Assembly: GCA_016197205.1 (NCBI GenBank)
Contig: JACPWG010000104.1
Span: 1-64,000, forward strand
Source: Planctomycetota bacterium
GTDB lineage: Bacteria; Planctomycetota; MHYJ01; WSZJ01; JACPWG01
Reading direction: 5' to 3'
Length of the DNA: 64,000 nt
Numbering within the stretch: position 1 is the first letter of the stretch; each line of letters begins with the position of its first letter. Shown one piece after another: positions 1-8,063 of this stretch. Both the position numbers and the translations under genes were made by a program. The notes under the pieces are model-generated. The model did not search any database. It was not told the DNA's origin and worked only from the letters and a program-made list of their open reading frames with translations.

Positions 1-542
1 TCGAGAAAAGCGGTCGCTACGCTTGGTTTGGATCCTTCACTTCGCTCCGCGCTGCGGCGCTTCGCTTCGCTCAGAGCCTGCCCTGAGCCGGGCCGAAGGG
101 ATGACAAGCGCATCGAACGGGTTCCCTGAAAGCTCTACCTGACGGGAGCCAGCCGACCTCCACCGAGCGCCCGGCGAACTAGCAGAATAGGCGTAGACGG
201 GACACTCGTGGCCCGTTGACGAAGTCCAGGCACGATGCCTGGGGGCGCGGGCCTCCCTCCTTCCCTCGCTCGACGCGAGCTACGGAGCGCAGGCCGGCCC
301 GCGCGAACGGTCGCATGGGTTACGACCCACCGTGACCGAGTTGACGACTCTGTCCGAAGTTCGTCAAAGGGCCACTAGCTGGCGCGAGGGGAGCCGGAGC
401 ACGGCGGGCTCGCGGGCGCCCCTCAGGACGACTGAAGAGCCCTGGCCTTCGACGGCCACGTCGAGCGGGTCGAGCCGGGCCCGGGGGAGGCCACGCTCTC
501 CGGGCACGCGACCCCGGGGGCCCCCTCCGCCCGCTCCCCGCA
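1..542. other. Noncoding, repeat-bearing stretch
   Basis: I find no credible gene here. Short frames on both strands have arginine/proline-rich, shadow-like composition. The first 120 bases contain low-complexity palindromic sequence of the kind found in many GC-rich intergenic repeats (CTTCGCT motifs around 40-75). A palindromic repeat copy lies at about 231-314. Confidence 0.6.
231..314 (-). repeat. Dispersed palindromic repeat, family B copy 1
   Basis: Read on the minus strand this block closely matches 28635-28714 (roughly 75 bases, a handful of mismatches). Shared landmarks are GCGCGGGCCGGCC, then CTCCGTAGCTCGC, then GAAGGAGGGAGGCCCGCGCC. The sequence is strongly self-complementary and is in no gene. 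It shares its GCGGGCC/CCCCCAGGCA end with the family A repeats at 5823-5925 and 47474-47570. Confidence 0.7.
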
Positions 543-583
543 GAAAAAAAAGACCGCGGGTAGGGAGCGATCCCTACCCGCGG
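543..583 (-). terminator. Rho-independent terminator of the envelope gene block
   Basis: A perfect 13-bp stem (554-566 paired with 571-583) closes a four-base loop at 567-570. On the minus strand it is followed by TCTTTTTTTTCTG, a good U-tract. It sits 57 bases after the stop of the small lipoprotein gene, so it ends minus-strand transcription coming from the thiF-like/lpt genes. It is the clearest intrinsic terminator in the window. Confidence 0.92.
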
Positions 584-639
584 CCTGGGGCTGGTGTCGT
601 CGCCAATGCCGATGGCGGGCGGCGGATTTCCGCCCGGCT

Positions 640-822
640 CTAGTACCGGTCCGGATCTTCCTCGTCGTAGTTGAAGAAGTGCCGGTCGATGAACCGGTGC
701 ATCTTGTGCACGTCCTGCTTGAACCCGCGCCAGTGGGCGAGGTTGTGGTCCCGGTCGAAGGTGCAACCGCCGAGGGTTGCGAGCGCCACGAGGGCGGCGC
801 CGAGCCCGAGCTTCTTCAACAA
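640..822 (-). CDS. Small exported lipoprotein, function unknown
   Basis: The product is a 60-residue protein with two Lys near the N terminus, a hydrophobic stretch and a lipobox ending LGG-C at about residue 20, so it should be cleaved and lipidated by Lsp/Lgt. The mature part (about 40 residues) is charged, with His and aromatic residues and an acidic end (DEEDPDRY). I chose the TTG at 822 because GGAGG at 835-831 lies eight bases upstream and gives a compact signal peptide; a GTG at 837 in the same frame would overlap that Shine-Dalgarno. It is the last gene before the terminator at 543-583. No family was recognised. Confidence 0.7.
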   Translation of the reverse strand: MLKKLGLGAALVALATLGGCTFDRDHNLAHWRGFKQDVHKMHRFIDRHFFNYDEEDPDRY

Positions 823-868
823 ACTATCACCCTCCACGTGAGTGAATCGCAGGAATACCCGCCAACGG

Positions 869-1591
869 TCACGGGATTATATCGGCCGCGGCGGGGGTGT
901 CAAGTTTTTTCGCCCCGCCGCAATCGGGGCATTCGGGATCGCGTCGAAGACGGACCGTGCGGAACCGGGACTCCAGACCGTCATACAGGAGGAGGCGGTC
1001 GGTGAGGGGAGCGCCGGAGGCCAGGAGAAGTTTGAGGGCTTCCGCCGCCTGGAGGCTGCCGATGACGCCCGCGATCGCGCCGAGGACGCCCGCCTCCTGG
1101 CAACTCGCCACGCAACCGGGGGGCGGAGGTTCCCGGAACAGGCAGCGATAGCAGGCGCCGAGGCCCGGCCGGATCGTCATCACCTGGCCGACGAAGCGCA
1201 GGATGCCGCCGAAGATCCACGGTACGCCCGTCGCGACCGACGCTGCGTTCAGGGCGTACTTCGTCTCGAAATTGTCGGAGCCGTCCACGACGACCTGGAA
1301 CCTGCGGACGAGCTCGGCCGCGTCCCGGGCCTCGAGTCGTCGGGCCAGGGCTTCCACGCGCACGCCCGGCGCCAGCGCGCGCAGCCGGGCCCGCGCGGAC
1401 TCGACCTTGGGCCTGCCGACGTCACGGGTGGCGTGCAGGACCTGGCGCTGGAGGTTGGAAAGGTCGACCACGTCGAAGTCCGCGAGCACGAGCGTGCCGA
1501 CGCCGGCGGCGGCGAGGTGGATGGCCGCCGGGCAGCCGAGCCCCCCCGCCCCCACGACCAGCACCCGGGCGTCACGCAAGCGCCTCTGCAT
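869..1591 (-). CDS. ThiF/MoeB/HesA-type E1-like adenylyltransferase
   Basis: Members adenylate the C-terminal glycine of a ubiquitin-like sulfur carrier (ThiS, MoaD or similar). Visible motifs are the nucleotide-binding loop GAGGLG at residues 14-19, the D-F/D-D region with LSNLQRQ near 44-50, DGSDNFETKY near 103-112, and zinc ligands in two CxxC pairs (C147/C150 and C221/C224). PGC-VASC at 159-164 carries candidate catalytic Cys. At 240 residues it is close to MoeB/ThiF size, but it starts right at the Rossmann strand and lacks the usual N-terminal RYxRQ segment. It begins three bases after lptG stops. No sulfur-carrier gene is adjacent, so the substrate is unknown. Confidence 0.85.
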   Translation of the reverse strand: MQRRLRDARVLVVGAGGLGCPAAIHLAAAGVGTLVLADFDVVDLSNLQRQVLHATRDVGRPKVESARARLRALAPGVRVEALARRLEARDAAELVRRFQVVVDGSDNFETKYALNAASVATGVPWIFGGILRFVGQVMTIRPGLGACYRCLFREPPPPGCVASCQEAGVLGAIAGVIGSLQAAEALKLLLASGAPLTDRLLLYDGLESRFRTVRLRRDPECPDCGGAKKLDTPAAADIIP

Positions 1592-1594
1592 GCC

Positions 1595-2668
1595 TCACGT
1601 CTGGATGGAATCGAAGAGGGAGATGCCGACCGAACCAAAGACCACTACCGGCGTCCACGTCGCAAGGAGCGGGTCGAGGATGTTCAGGTTGCCGAGGTCC
1701 ACGAGCAGGAAGTGGATCAGGAAGAAGATGGCCGAGATGAAAACGCAGATGCCGATGCCGAAAAAGGCGTTCGTGACTTCCCGGCGAAGGACGAAGGGGA
1801 CGCCCAGCGCGAAGAGGATGACGCAGTAGAGGGGATAGGTGAGACGCAGGTGGAGCCGGACGCGGAGGCTGGCGTTGTAGGGATCCTGCCGGGCCATATC
1901 GACCAGGTCTTCGAAGGGAATGTAGGCCAGGGGATCCTTGACTTTCTCGATGTCGCGGGGGGTGAGGGTCGAGACGACGAGCAGCCCGTCGGCCCCGAAA
2001 CGCGCTTGCGAGACGCGTTTTCCCTCGCCGTCGTACCGGGTCTCGACCCCGTCGGAGAGCAGCCAGCCGGCGCGTTCCCCTTCGATCCACCGCGCGCACT
2101 TCGCGCGTGCCTGCCGGTCGGGCCGGTACTTCGGCGTGAGGTGCGTGACCGTCACCGTCTGGAGGGTGGAGTTGTTCGGATCGAAACGGGTGATGACGAA
2201 CTTGTTGTCCAGGGTGTCCGCGAGCAGCTTTTCATGCACGACCCGGTTTGCGCGCAGCACGCGTTCGGAGTCGCGCAGCGAGCGGCTGAGGGCCGGCAAC
2301 AGCCACTCCTCGCTGGCGCCCATGACGAGCGCGAGCCCCGCCACGGAGAGGAGGACCGGTCGCAAGATGCGGAGCGCGCTTACCCCGGCCGTGATCATCG
2401 GCGTCAGCTCGTGCGTCCGCGAGAGCCGGATCATGGCCATCATGGAGGCGGCCATGCCGACCACGGGGAGCAGGAGGAGGAAGAAGCCCGGGACGTGGTA
2501 GGCGTAGTACTCCAGCAGGAAGAGCACGGGGCTTCCCACCTCGAGCTGCAGGAAGTCCTCGAGCCGGAGGAAGAGATCCACGACGACGTAAAGCCCGAGG
2601 ATCGTCGCCGCGCACGTGGCCAGGGAGACCGCGAAGTGCCGGAAGACATAGCGGTCGAGGAGTCTCAC
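1595..2668 (-). CDS. lptG: LPS export ABC transporter permease LptG
   Basis: This 357-residue protein has the YjgP/YjgQ layout: an N-terminal LLDRYVFRHF amphipathic start, three membrane segments in about the first 110 residues, a periplasmic beta-jellyroll part (about 120-270) and three C-terminal membrane segments. LptG works with LptF and the ATPase LptB to extract LPS from the inner membrane and feed the LptC-A-D bridge. The GTG start overlaps the upstream glycosyltransferase stop in a GTGA junction. It is called LptG rather than LptF by position and by contrast with the paralog at 3496-4587; the two could be swapped. Unusually, a glycosyltransferase gene separates the two permeases. Confidence 0.88.
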   Translation of the reverse strand: MRLLDRYVFRHFAVSLATCAATILGLYVVVDLFLRLEDFLQLEVGSPVLFLLEYYAYHVPGFFLLLLPVVGMAASMMAMIRLSRTHELTPMITAGVSALRILRPVLLSVAGLALVMGASEEWLLPALSRSLRDSERVLRANRVVHEKLLADTLDNKFVITRFDPNNSTLQTVTVTHLTPKYRPDRQARAKCARWIEGERAGWLLSDGVETRYDGEGKRVSQARFGADGLLVVSTLTPRDIEKVKDPLAYIPFEDLVDMARQDPYNASLRVRLHLRLTYPLYCVILFALGVPFVLRREVTNAFFGIGICVFISAIFFLIHFLLVDLGNLNILDPLLATWTPVVVFGSVGISLFDSIQT

Positions 2669-3489
2669 GTTTCCTCCTCGCGGGGCTGTCCGCCGCCGCC
2701 GAAAGGGTGGAGCAGGCGCCGGACGAGCCGGTTCCACCGGAACCTGCGCTCCAGCGCCTTGAACCGGCGTCGCGCCTTTTCCATGGCCTGGTGCTCGTCC
2801 CGGTAGGCCTGCGTGCCCGCGTCCGTCGGCAGCACGTACACCGCCGCGTTCGGGTTGACCCGGAAGGTCATGCGGTTCGCCAGGAGCCGCATGGCCAGCT
2901 CGCGGTCCGTGTAGCCGTACTCGTGCGCCTGGGCCATCGACTCGTTGAAGCCCCCGACCTCCAGGAGATGGGCCTTCTTGACGGAGGCGTTGCCGGTCTT
3001 GAAGTCCCCCGGGCCCAATTCGCCCCGCAGGCTCTTCTCGTACTCTCGTTTGCACTTGTCCCGCGTGAGCGCGAGCGGCAGGGCTTGCTCGAGGACCGCC
3101 GCCTCGTCCGAACGGTAGCCGGTCAGGAGGAGGCGGTCGACCTCGGCGTGGACGCGGACGTGCTCGGCGATGAGCGCCGGATGGCAGTAGCAGTCGTCGT
3201 CCGTGAAGATGACGAGCGGGCTCGCGGCCTCGCGCATGCCCAGGTTGCGGGCGACCGTGACCCCGTAGACTTCCTTGGGCAGCCCGGTCGTGAAGTAGCG
3301 GAGCTGGAAGTCCACGCGCGCCTGCTCGAAGACGGCACGGTTCAGGTGGTAGTTCTCGGGACCCGAGTCGTCGACGAGGAGGACCTCGAAACGGTCGTGG
3401 GGGTGGGTCTGCCTGGAGAGCCAGCGCAGCCCCTCCTCGACCAGGTGGGGGCGATTGAAGCAGGGAATCACGAGCGAGGCGTCGAGCAT
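2665..3489 (-). CDS. Family 2 glycosyltransferase (GT-A fold)
   Basis: The product is 274 residues. It opens with the GT2 strand SLVIPCFNRPHLVEEGL, followed by VLLVDDSG, ARNLG and the metal-binding acidic motif FTDDDC near residues 94-99. Later come GNASVKK, VGGFNES and a DREL motif, the acceptor-side and catalytic-base region. It should use a nucleotide sugar in the cytoplasm. It lies six bases after lptF and overlaps lptG, so it probably adds a sugar to the glycolipid these permeases export, or to a linked surface glycan. Sugar and acceptor cannot be inferred. A C-terminal basic tail (RRFKALERRFRWNRLVRR) may bind membrane. Confidence 0.85.
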   Translation of the reverse strand: MLDASLVIPCFNRPHLVEEGLRWLSRQTHPHDRFEVLLVDDSGPENYHLNRAVFEQARVDFQLRYFTTGLPKEVYGVTVARNLGMREAASPLVIFTDDDCYCHPALIAEHVRVHAEVDRLLLTGYRSDEAAVLEQALPLALTRDKCKREYEKSLRGELGPGDFKTGNASVKKAHLLEVGGFNESMAQAHEYGYTDRELAMRLLANRMTFRVNPNAAVYVLPTDAGTQAYRDEHQAMEKARRRFKALERRFRWNRLVRRLLHPFGGGGQPREEET

Positions 3490-3495
3490 GCGGCG

Positions 3496-4587
3496 CTACC
3501 GGGTGAAGATGCGGTCGTAGAAGGGCAGGGAGAGCGCGGCGAGGAGCGCCGGCGCCCCCCACATGGCGACTTCGGGGGGGACGGCCCCGCGCAGGCCGAG
3601 CGTCTGGCCGAGGGCGTAGAGCATGTAGAAAACCAGCATCGGGAGAACGGCGAGCCCCACGCCGGCGAGCTTGCCTCCCGGGCGCGCCAGGACGCCGAGC
3701 GGCGCCGCGGCGAGCATGAGGACGAGCGGCGCGAACGAAAACGACGTCCGCCGGTACAGCTCGGTGAGCAGCTTGTGCGGTTGGTATTTCGACCAGCCCT
3801 GCATCCGGCTGGAAAAAAAGAGTTCGTCATCCGTCATGTTCGAGAGCGTCTTCGAGCTTTCGGGGATGATCTTGTCGAGGAAGAGCGGTTCCTCATATTT
3901 TTCGAAGATGATCGCGTCTTCGGCCATCGCCCCCGTTTTCCGGTCGGGCGTGTACTTCATCCCCGTCCCGTTCCTGAACTCGGCGACCAGGCAGTTTTCA
4001 TCCGAGTCGAGCGCGAACCGGCACTTCTCGGCGAAGAGCAACTCCGAGATTCTTCCCGTCTCGGGGTCGTACTGGACGAAGGTGATCCCCCGGAAGTCCC
4101 CTTCCTCGACGCTCGTGTAGTGAAACTCGCAGTGGCCGATCGAGATGTTGTGGTTTCCCCAGGCGGGCGAGGTGATGAAGGTCTCGACCGACCGCAGGGC
4201 GAGCTCCCTTTTTCGGAGGTGGCAGTACGGCACGAGGACGTGATTGAGGTAGAGGCAAAAAAAAGTCAGAAAGAGGCCGAGGAGCATGCCGGGCGCCATC
4301 ACGCGGGCAAGGTGGATGCCGCACGCGCGTACGGCGTCGATCTCGCGATCGGCGGCCAGCCGTCCGTAGGCGAGGGCGGCGGCGACCACCCCGGCGAAGG
4401 GAATGGAAATCGCGAGGACGAAGGGGACGGTGAAGGGCATGGCCTCGGCCAGGAAGGCGAGCCCGAGGCCCCGGTACAGGTGGAGCTGGTGAGCGGTGAT
4501 GCCGATGAAGAGGATGAGGGTGAGCGTGACCAGCGTGAGCGAAAAGGTGACGAGGAGTTCCCGGAGGACGTAGCGCTGGAGGATCAT
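3496..4587 (-). CDS. lptF: LPS export ABC transporter permease LptF
   Basis: The 363-residue product starts LQRYVLRELLVTF, the typical first helix of YjgP/YjgQ permeases. Three hydrophobic segments follow by residue 120, including AYGRLAADREIDAVRACG, the cytoplasmic loop that contacts the LptB ATPase. A periplasmic beta-rich domain covers about 130-270, and the last 90 residues hold three more membrane segments. It pairs with LptG in the LptB2FG transporter. Its ATG overlaps the upstream glycosyltransferase stop (ATGA), which implies translational coupling. lptB, lptC and lptA are not in the window. Confidence 0.9.
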   Translation of the reverse strand: MILQRYVLRELLVTFSLTLVTLTLILFIGITAHQLHLYRGLGLAFLAEAMPFTVPFVLAISIPFAGVVAAALAYGRLAADREIDAVRACGIHLARVMAPGMLLGLFLTFFCLYLNHVLVPYCHLRKRELALRSVETFITSPAWGNHNISIGHCEFHYTSVEEGDFRGITFVQYDPETGRISELLFAEKCRFALDSDENCLVAEFRNGTGMKYTPDRKTGAMAEDAIIFEKYEEPLFLDKIIPESSKTLSNMTDDELFFSSRMQGWSKYQPHKLLTELYRRTSFSFAPLVLMLAAAPLGVLARPGGKLAGVGLAVLPMLVFYMLYALGQTLGLRGAVPPEVAMWGAPALLAALSLPFYDRIFTR

Positions 4588-5570
4588 CGCGGGACCTCCC
4601 GCGCCGCGGCGAGCCCGGCGGCCAGCCGCGGGGCGAAGAGCGCCTCCAGCCGGTCGCAGACGGCGTCCCACGAGAACCCACGGACGCGTTCGAGCGCCGC
4701 GGCGGCGAGCCGTCGTCCGAGCGCGGGCTCTTCCCGCAGGCGCAGGATGGCGGCGGCCAGCGCGGCCGGGTCGCGCGGGGGGACGACGAGCGCGGTCCGG
4801 CCGTCTTCCGCGAGGTCCGCCGTCCCGTTCGGCGTGCAGACGACCGGTGTGCCGCAGGCCATCGCCTCCGCGACCGCGTTCGACCAGCCCGCGGACAGCT
4901 CGGGGCTGACGAGGCAGTCGGCCGAGGCGTAGAGACGGGGGAGCTCCTCCTGGGGAAGACCGACCACGGTTTCCACGGGCAGGCCGAGCGTCCACCACCA
5001 CGGGAGCCGGATCGGGGAGCTGTCGAAGAGCGTGAGGCCGACGCCCCGGCGTCGCAGTCGCCGGGCGGCCGCGACGGCATAGCGCACGCCCTTCACCTCC
5101 TTGTCGGCTCGGCCGAAGACGAGCGCTCGGAAGCGGGCCGGGTCGCGCGGCGCGGGGACGGGCCGAAAGAGTTCGAGGTTCACGCCGCCGCTGGCGGTCT
5201 CGCCCGGAAGGTCGAGGTTCGACCGCCAATCCTGGAAGAAGCCGACGACGAGGAAGTCGGGCCGGTGGAGCGCGCGGTACTTCGGGGCGTAGCGCGGTCC
5301 GAGGACGCAGAGGACGCGCAGGCGGGCGGGGCACTCGGGCAGACGACCGAGGACCCCGGGATCGCCGCAGAAGGCCACGTCGTGCTCTTCCGCCCCCAAC
5401 TCGGACAGCGAGCGCGTCTCGCCGCGAAACGTCATCCAGGCGGGCGGCGCGCCGTCCGGGTGGTACACCGCGAACTCGTGTCCGCGGCGGACCCAACGGT
5501 TCCCGAGCTCGAGGAACCGCCGGACCCCTCCGTAGAGCCCGACGTGAGGTAGGATCGCTGCGAAACGCAT
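4584..5570 (-). CDS. Family 4 glycosyltransferase (GT-B fold)
   Basis: The 328-residue protein has an N-terminal LPHVGLYGGVRRFLELGNRW segment typical of GT4 enzymes, and an ExxxxxxxE motif (ELSAGWSNAVAE) followed by AMACGTPVVCT, the nucleotide-sugar-binding signature of the C-terminal Rossmann lobe. A PRDPAALAAAILRL segment follows, as usual. It uses ATG, with GAGG nine bases upstream. It is the first gene of the tight GT4-lptF-GT2-lptG set, so a role in LPS core, O-antigen-like or other exported glycolipid synthesis is the simplest reading. Donor sugar unknown. Confidence 0.88.
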   Translation of the reverse strand: MRFAAILPHVGLYGGVRRFLELGNRWVRRGHEFAVYHPDGAPPAWMTFRGETRSLSELGAEEHDVAFCGDPGVLGRLPECPARLRVLCVLGPRYAPKYRALHRPDFLVVGFFQDWRSNLDLPGETASGGVNLELFRPVPAPRDPARFRALVFGRADKEVKGVRYAVAAARRLRRRGVGLTLFDSSPIRLPWWWTLGLPVETVVGLPQEELPRLYASADCLVSPELSAGWSNAVAEAMACGTPVVCTPNGTADLAEDGRTALVVPPRDPAALAAAILRLREEPALGRRLAAAALERVRGFSWDAVCDRLEALFAPRLAAGLAAAREVPR

Positions 5571-5908
5571 CCGCGAAGGCCTCAGGAGTGGAAGTGAAAG
5601 TCTGGAGGACAGAGAACCAAGGGACGAAACCGCGAATTACGCCAAGTACGCGAATTTCTTTTTTTTAATTCTCGTCTCGGGCGCGGCCTGCGATTCGCCG
5701 CACATGAATTCGCGAAAGTAGCGAAATAGGCGGTTTCGTCGTCCTTGGCGAAATTCGCGGTCGCCCGCATTAGCGGTCCTTGCGCCCGCGCAAGAATTAC
5801 TTTACATTTCCGTGGATCGACCGATGCCTGGGGGCGCGGGCCTCCGGCCCGCGCAGCGCGGCCCAGAGGGCCGCGCCCCCAGGAGCCTCGAGGTCCGAAT
5901 CTGCGCAG
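5571..5908. other. Intergenic region with a palindromic insertion
   Basis: No gene is seen. The left half (5600-5790) is AT-richer than its surroundings and holds repeated GCGAATT/AATTCGCG motifs, including a run around 5640-5672 and a related copy at 5747-5763. Similar wording recurs near 20790-20830. The right half is the family A repeat. Confidence 0.6.
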
Positions 5909-5925
5909 TTATTTTTGCGCGGCTC
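5823..5925 (-). repeat. Dispersed palindromic repeat, family A copy 1
   Basis: On the minus strand this runs from GCCGCGCAAAAATAACTGCG through a GCGGCCC-TCT-GGGCCGC hairpin to GGAGGCCCGCGCCCCCAGGCATCGG. The copy at 47474-47570 has the same order of parts: the same CGCGCAAAAAT start, hairpin and CCCCCAGGCA end. The repeat's first bases supply the stop codon of the glycosyltransferase at 5909-6754, so it appears to have inserted into that gene's 3' end. Confidence 0.8.
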
Positions 5926-6754
5926 CATCGCGCACGATGTCGCAGTGCGCACCGACGGGGGAGGCGACCGCTGGGACGCCGGCCGCCATGTATTGGAGCA
6001 GCTTCGTGGCGCACTTCCCTCGCGACCAAGGGTCGTCCGGGAGCGGCGCAAGGCCGACATCGAAGCGAGCGGCCTCGCCGGCCTCGCCGGCCTCGGTCCA
6101 CGGCGCAAGCTCGACCGGCATCCGTGCGCACGCGACGGCCTCCCGGCTGACGACGCGCAGCAGCATGCGCCGCCCCGCCCGCGCCGCGAGCCGGTCCAGC
6201 GCCGGCCGGAGCGCGGCCAGGAACGGCAGCGACTTGCGACCGCCGATCCAGCCGAGGACCAGCGGGTCGCCCTCCGGTCCGTCCGCCGCGTCCCGCACGC
6301 GGTACTTCCTCAGGTCCATCACGGTCGGCACGGTCCAGACGCGCGGATTGAGCGGCTCGACCAGCTCCCGCAGGTAGCGGTTGCCGACGACCACTCCCCG
6401 GCTGGCCATGACCATTCGCCGAAAGCGGGCCAGCCTGCCCGGCGCGTCCGGGCTCGCATGGCGCGAGCTGGCGAACATGACCGCGTCGTCGACGTCGAAT
6501 ACCAACGGGACGCCCGTGCGTCGTACGCACCAGAGCGGCACGGCGCTCAGTCTTTTTTTTTGTACGAAGAGGAGGTCGTGCCCATGCGCTCCGCGCAGCG
6601 TGCGCACCCAGCCGAGGGGCGAGCGGGGGTAGTCCCGCACGGTCGGCTCCACGCCGCCCGCCCGCAAGAACTCCTCGAATTGGAGCACCCGGTACCGGCT
6701 GGCGGGCTGCTCGGGGCCCTGGATCAGGAAGAGGGCGCGAACCGGGGCGTTCAC
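5909..6754 (-). CDS. Glycosyltransferase, GT4-like, C terminus cut by a repeat
   Basis: The 281-residue product starts with RALFLIQGPEQPASRYRVLQF, seen in GT-B enzymes for surface polysaccharides, and contains FDVDDAV and the late-lobe motif KLLQYMAAGVPAVASPVG. In family members about 50-70 residues normally follow this last motif (the helix with ExxxxE and the closing segment). Here the frame ends 12 residues later with DGAAQK and a TAA that belongs to the family A repeat. The GTG start overlaps the lpxK stop (GTGA). It may be a nonfunctional fragment or a shortened but active enzyme; the rest of the frame is intact and shows no other damage. Confidence 0.75.
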   Translation of the reverse strand: MNAPVRALFLIQGPEQPASRYRVLQFEEFLRAGGVEPTVRDYPRSPLGWVRTLRGAHGHDLLFVQKKRLSAVPLWCVRRTGVPLVFDVDDAVMFASSRHASPDAPGRLARFRRMVMASRGVVVGNRYLRELVEPLNPRVWTVPTVMDLRKYRVRDAADGPEGDPLVLGWIGGRKSLPFLAALRPALDRLAARAGRRMLLRVVSREAVACARMPVELAPWTEAGEAGEAARFDVGLAPLPDDPWSRGKCATKLLQYMAAGVPAVASPVGAHCDIVRDGAAQK

Positions 6755-7947
6755 TCGGCCCCCGTGCGCGTAAAAAGGGGCTGCGGGCCGCCGCCGGGGC
6801 GAGCGGCGGCGGGGCGCGGGAAGAGCCCGCGGAGGCGCTCCGTGAACTCCCGTTCGCCCTCGAGGAATTCCCAGCGCACCACGACGGAGCGGATCGGAAG
6901 GAGCGAAGCGGCGGCCCCGGCCCCGGTTTCGGCGGCGAGCACGCGGCGGAGCTTCACGCGGTCCTTTTCGGTGACGACCACCAACTCCGCGCCCGCGCCT
7001 CGCGCCCGCGCGTCGAGCTCCCGCAGCTCTTCGGCGTCGTACGCGTGATGATCGGGGAAGGACCGCGTGGCGACCACGCGTGCCCCCAGGGCCTGGAGCG
7101 TCTTGACAAAGCCCGCGGGATTCCCGATCCCCGAGCCGGCGAGCACCGCACGGCCGGCGAGGGCGCCCGCGGGGCCGGCATCCGCGCCTTCCGGTTCGCG
7201 GAGGACCGTCGGGCGGTGGCGGCCAAGGAGCACGGGGGCGGAGACCGCCGACTCCGAGAACCGCGCGCGCAGGGCGGCCAGCTCCGCCTCGCCGGCGAGG
7301 TCCGCGCGGGAGAGGACCACGAGGTCCGCCCGAGCCAGGGCGCGTACGGGTTCGCGCAACGGGCCGCGCGGAAACAGCCGTCCATTTCCGAAGGGGCAGG
7401 TTGCGTCGACCATGCAGACGTCCAGGTCTCGCCGAAGGCGGAGGTGCTGGAAACCGTCGTCGAGCACGGCCAGGTCCACCCCCAGCTCGCGGAAGGCCCG
7501 TTCGCCCGCGGCCGCTCGATCCGCGCCGACCAATCGCCAGAACCGCTCGGGCGCGTCGAGGTCCGTGGGCGCCTCGTCGTCCGGAGGGTCCGCGTCAGGC
7601 GCCGCAGCCGGCGTGCCGCGGGCCGGGTCCCCGCTCCGGAGCCGGCCGTAGCCGCGCGTCAGCACCGCGACTCGACGCCCTTCCTCGAGGCACCACCGCG
7701 CGATCCACTCGACCAGCGGGGTCTTCCCCGTCCCGCCCAGGGAGAGATTGCCGACGCTTGCGACAGGACCGGGGAGCCGGATGCTCCGGAAGAGCCCGGC
7801 CCGGTAGCAGCACCGACGGGCTTGCACCGCGGCGCCGTACACGGCCGAGACGGCGGAAAGGGACGCGCGCAGCACGGCCGCGGCTGCTCCGCGCGTTTCG
7901 CCGCCTACCAGCTCCAGGTAGGCGCTTTTCCAGCGATCAAGGGCCAT
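6751..7947 (-). CDS. lpxK: Tetraacyldisaccharide 4'-kinase LpxK
   Basis: LpxK phosphorylates the 4' position of the lipid A disaccharide precursor at the inner membrane, the sixth step of lipid A synthesis. The P-loop GNLSLGGTGKTP is at residues 66-77, followed by the TRGYGR motif, DDGFQHLRLRRDLDV and the late FPDHHAY and VTEKDRVKL motifs, all hallmarks of the family. The N-terminal 50 residues form the amphipathic/membrane helix. The start is the ATG at 7947, with GGAG eight bases upstream; an in-frame start further upstream adds 33 residues without homology-like character. The 398 residues exceed E. coli LpxK (about 328), with extra sequence at 110-130 and at the C terminus. Its presence shows the organism makes lipid A. 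Confidence 0.93.
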   Translation of the reverse strand: MALDRWKSAYLELVGGETRGAAAAVLRASLSAVSAVYGAAVQARRCCYRAGLFRSIRLPGPVASVGNLSLGGTGKTPLVEWIARWCLEEGRRVAVLTRGYGRLRSGDPARGTPAAAPDADPPDDEAPTDLDAPERFWRLVGADRAAAGERAFRELGVDLAVLDDGFQHLRLRRDLDVCMVDATCPFGNGRLFPRGPLREPVRALARADLVVLSRADLAGEAELAALRARFSESAVSAPVLLGRHRPTVLREPEGADAGPAGALAGRAVLAGSGIGNPAGFVKTLQALGARVVATRSFPDHHAYDAEELRELDARARGAGAELVVVTEKDRVKLRRVLAAETGAGAAASLLPIRSVVVRWEFLEGEREFTERLRGLFPRPAAARPGGGPQPLFTRTGAE

Positions 7948-8063
7948 CGAGGGTCTCCAGGGGGCCGGCCGGAGTCCCCCTCCCAGGGGATGCGACGGAC
8001 CGCCTTCGAAACCCAGTATTATAGGCCGTGCGGCGTCCGGGGTCAATCGTCGAGGCTCAAGCG

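Noticed and set aside
5582..5770. A 62-codon frame on the minus strand
   Set aside because: It covers repeat sequence, with no domain, no ribosome binding site and Arg/Asn-rich composition.
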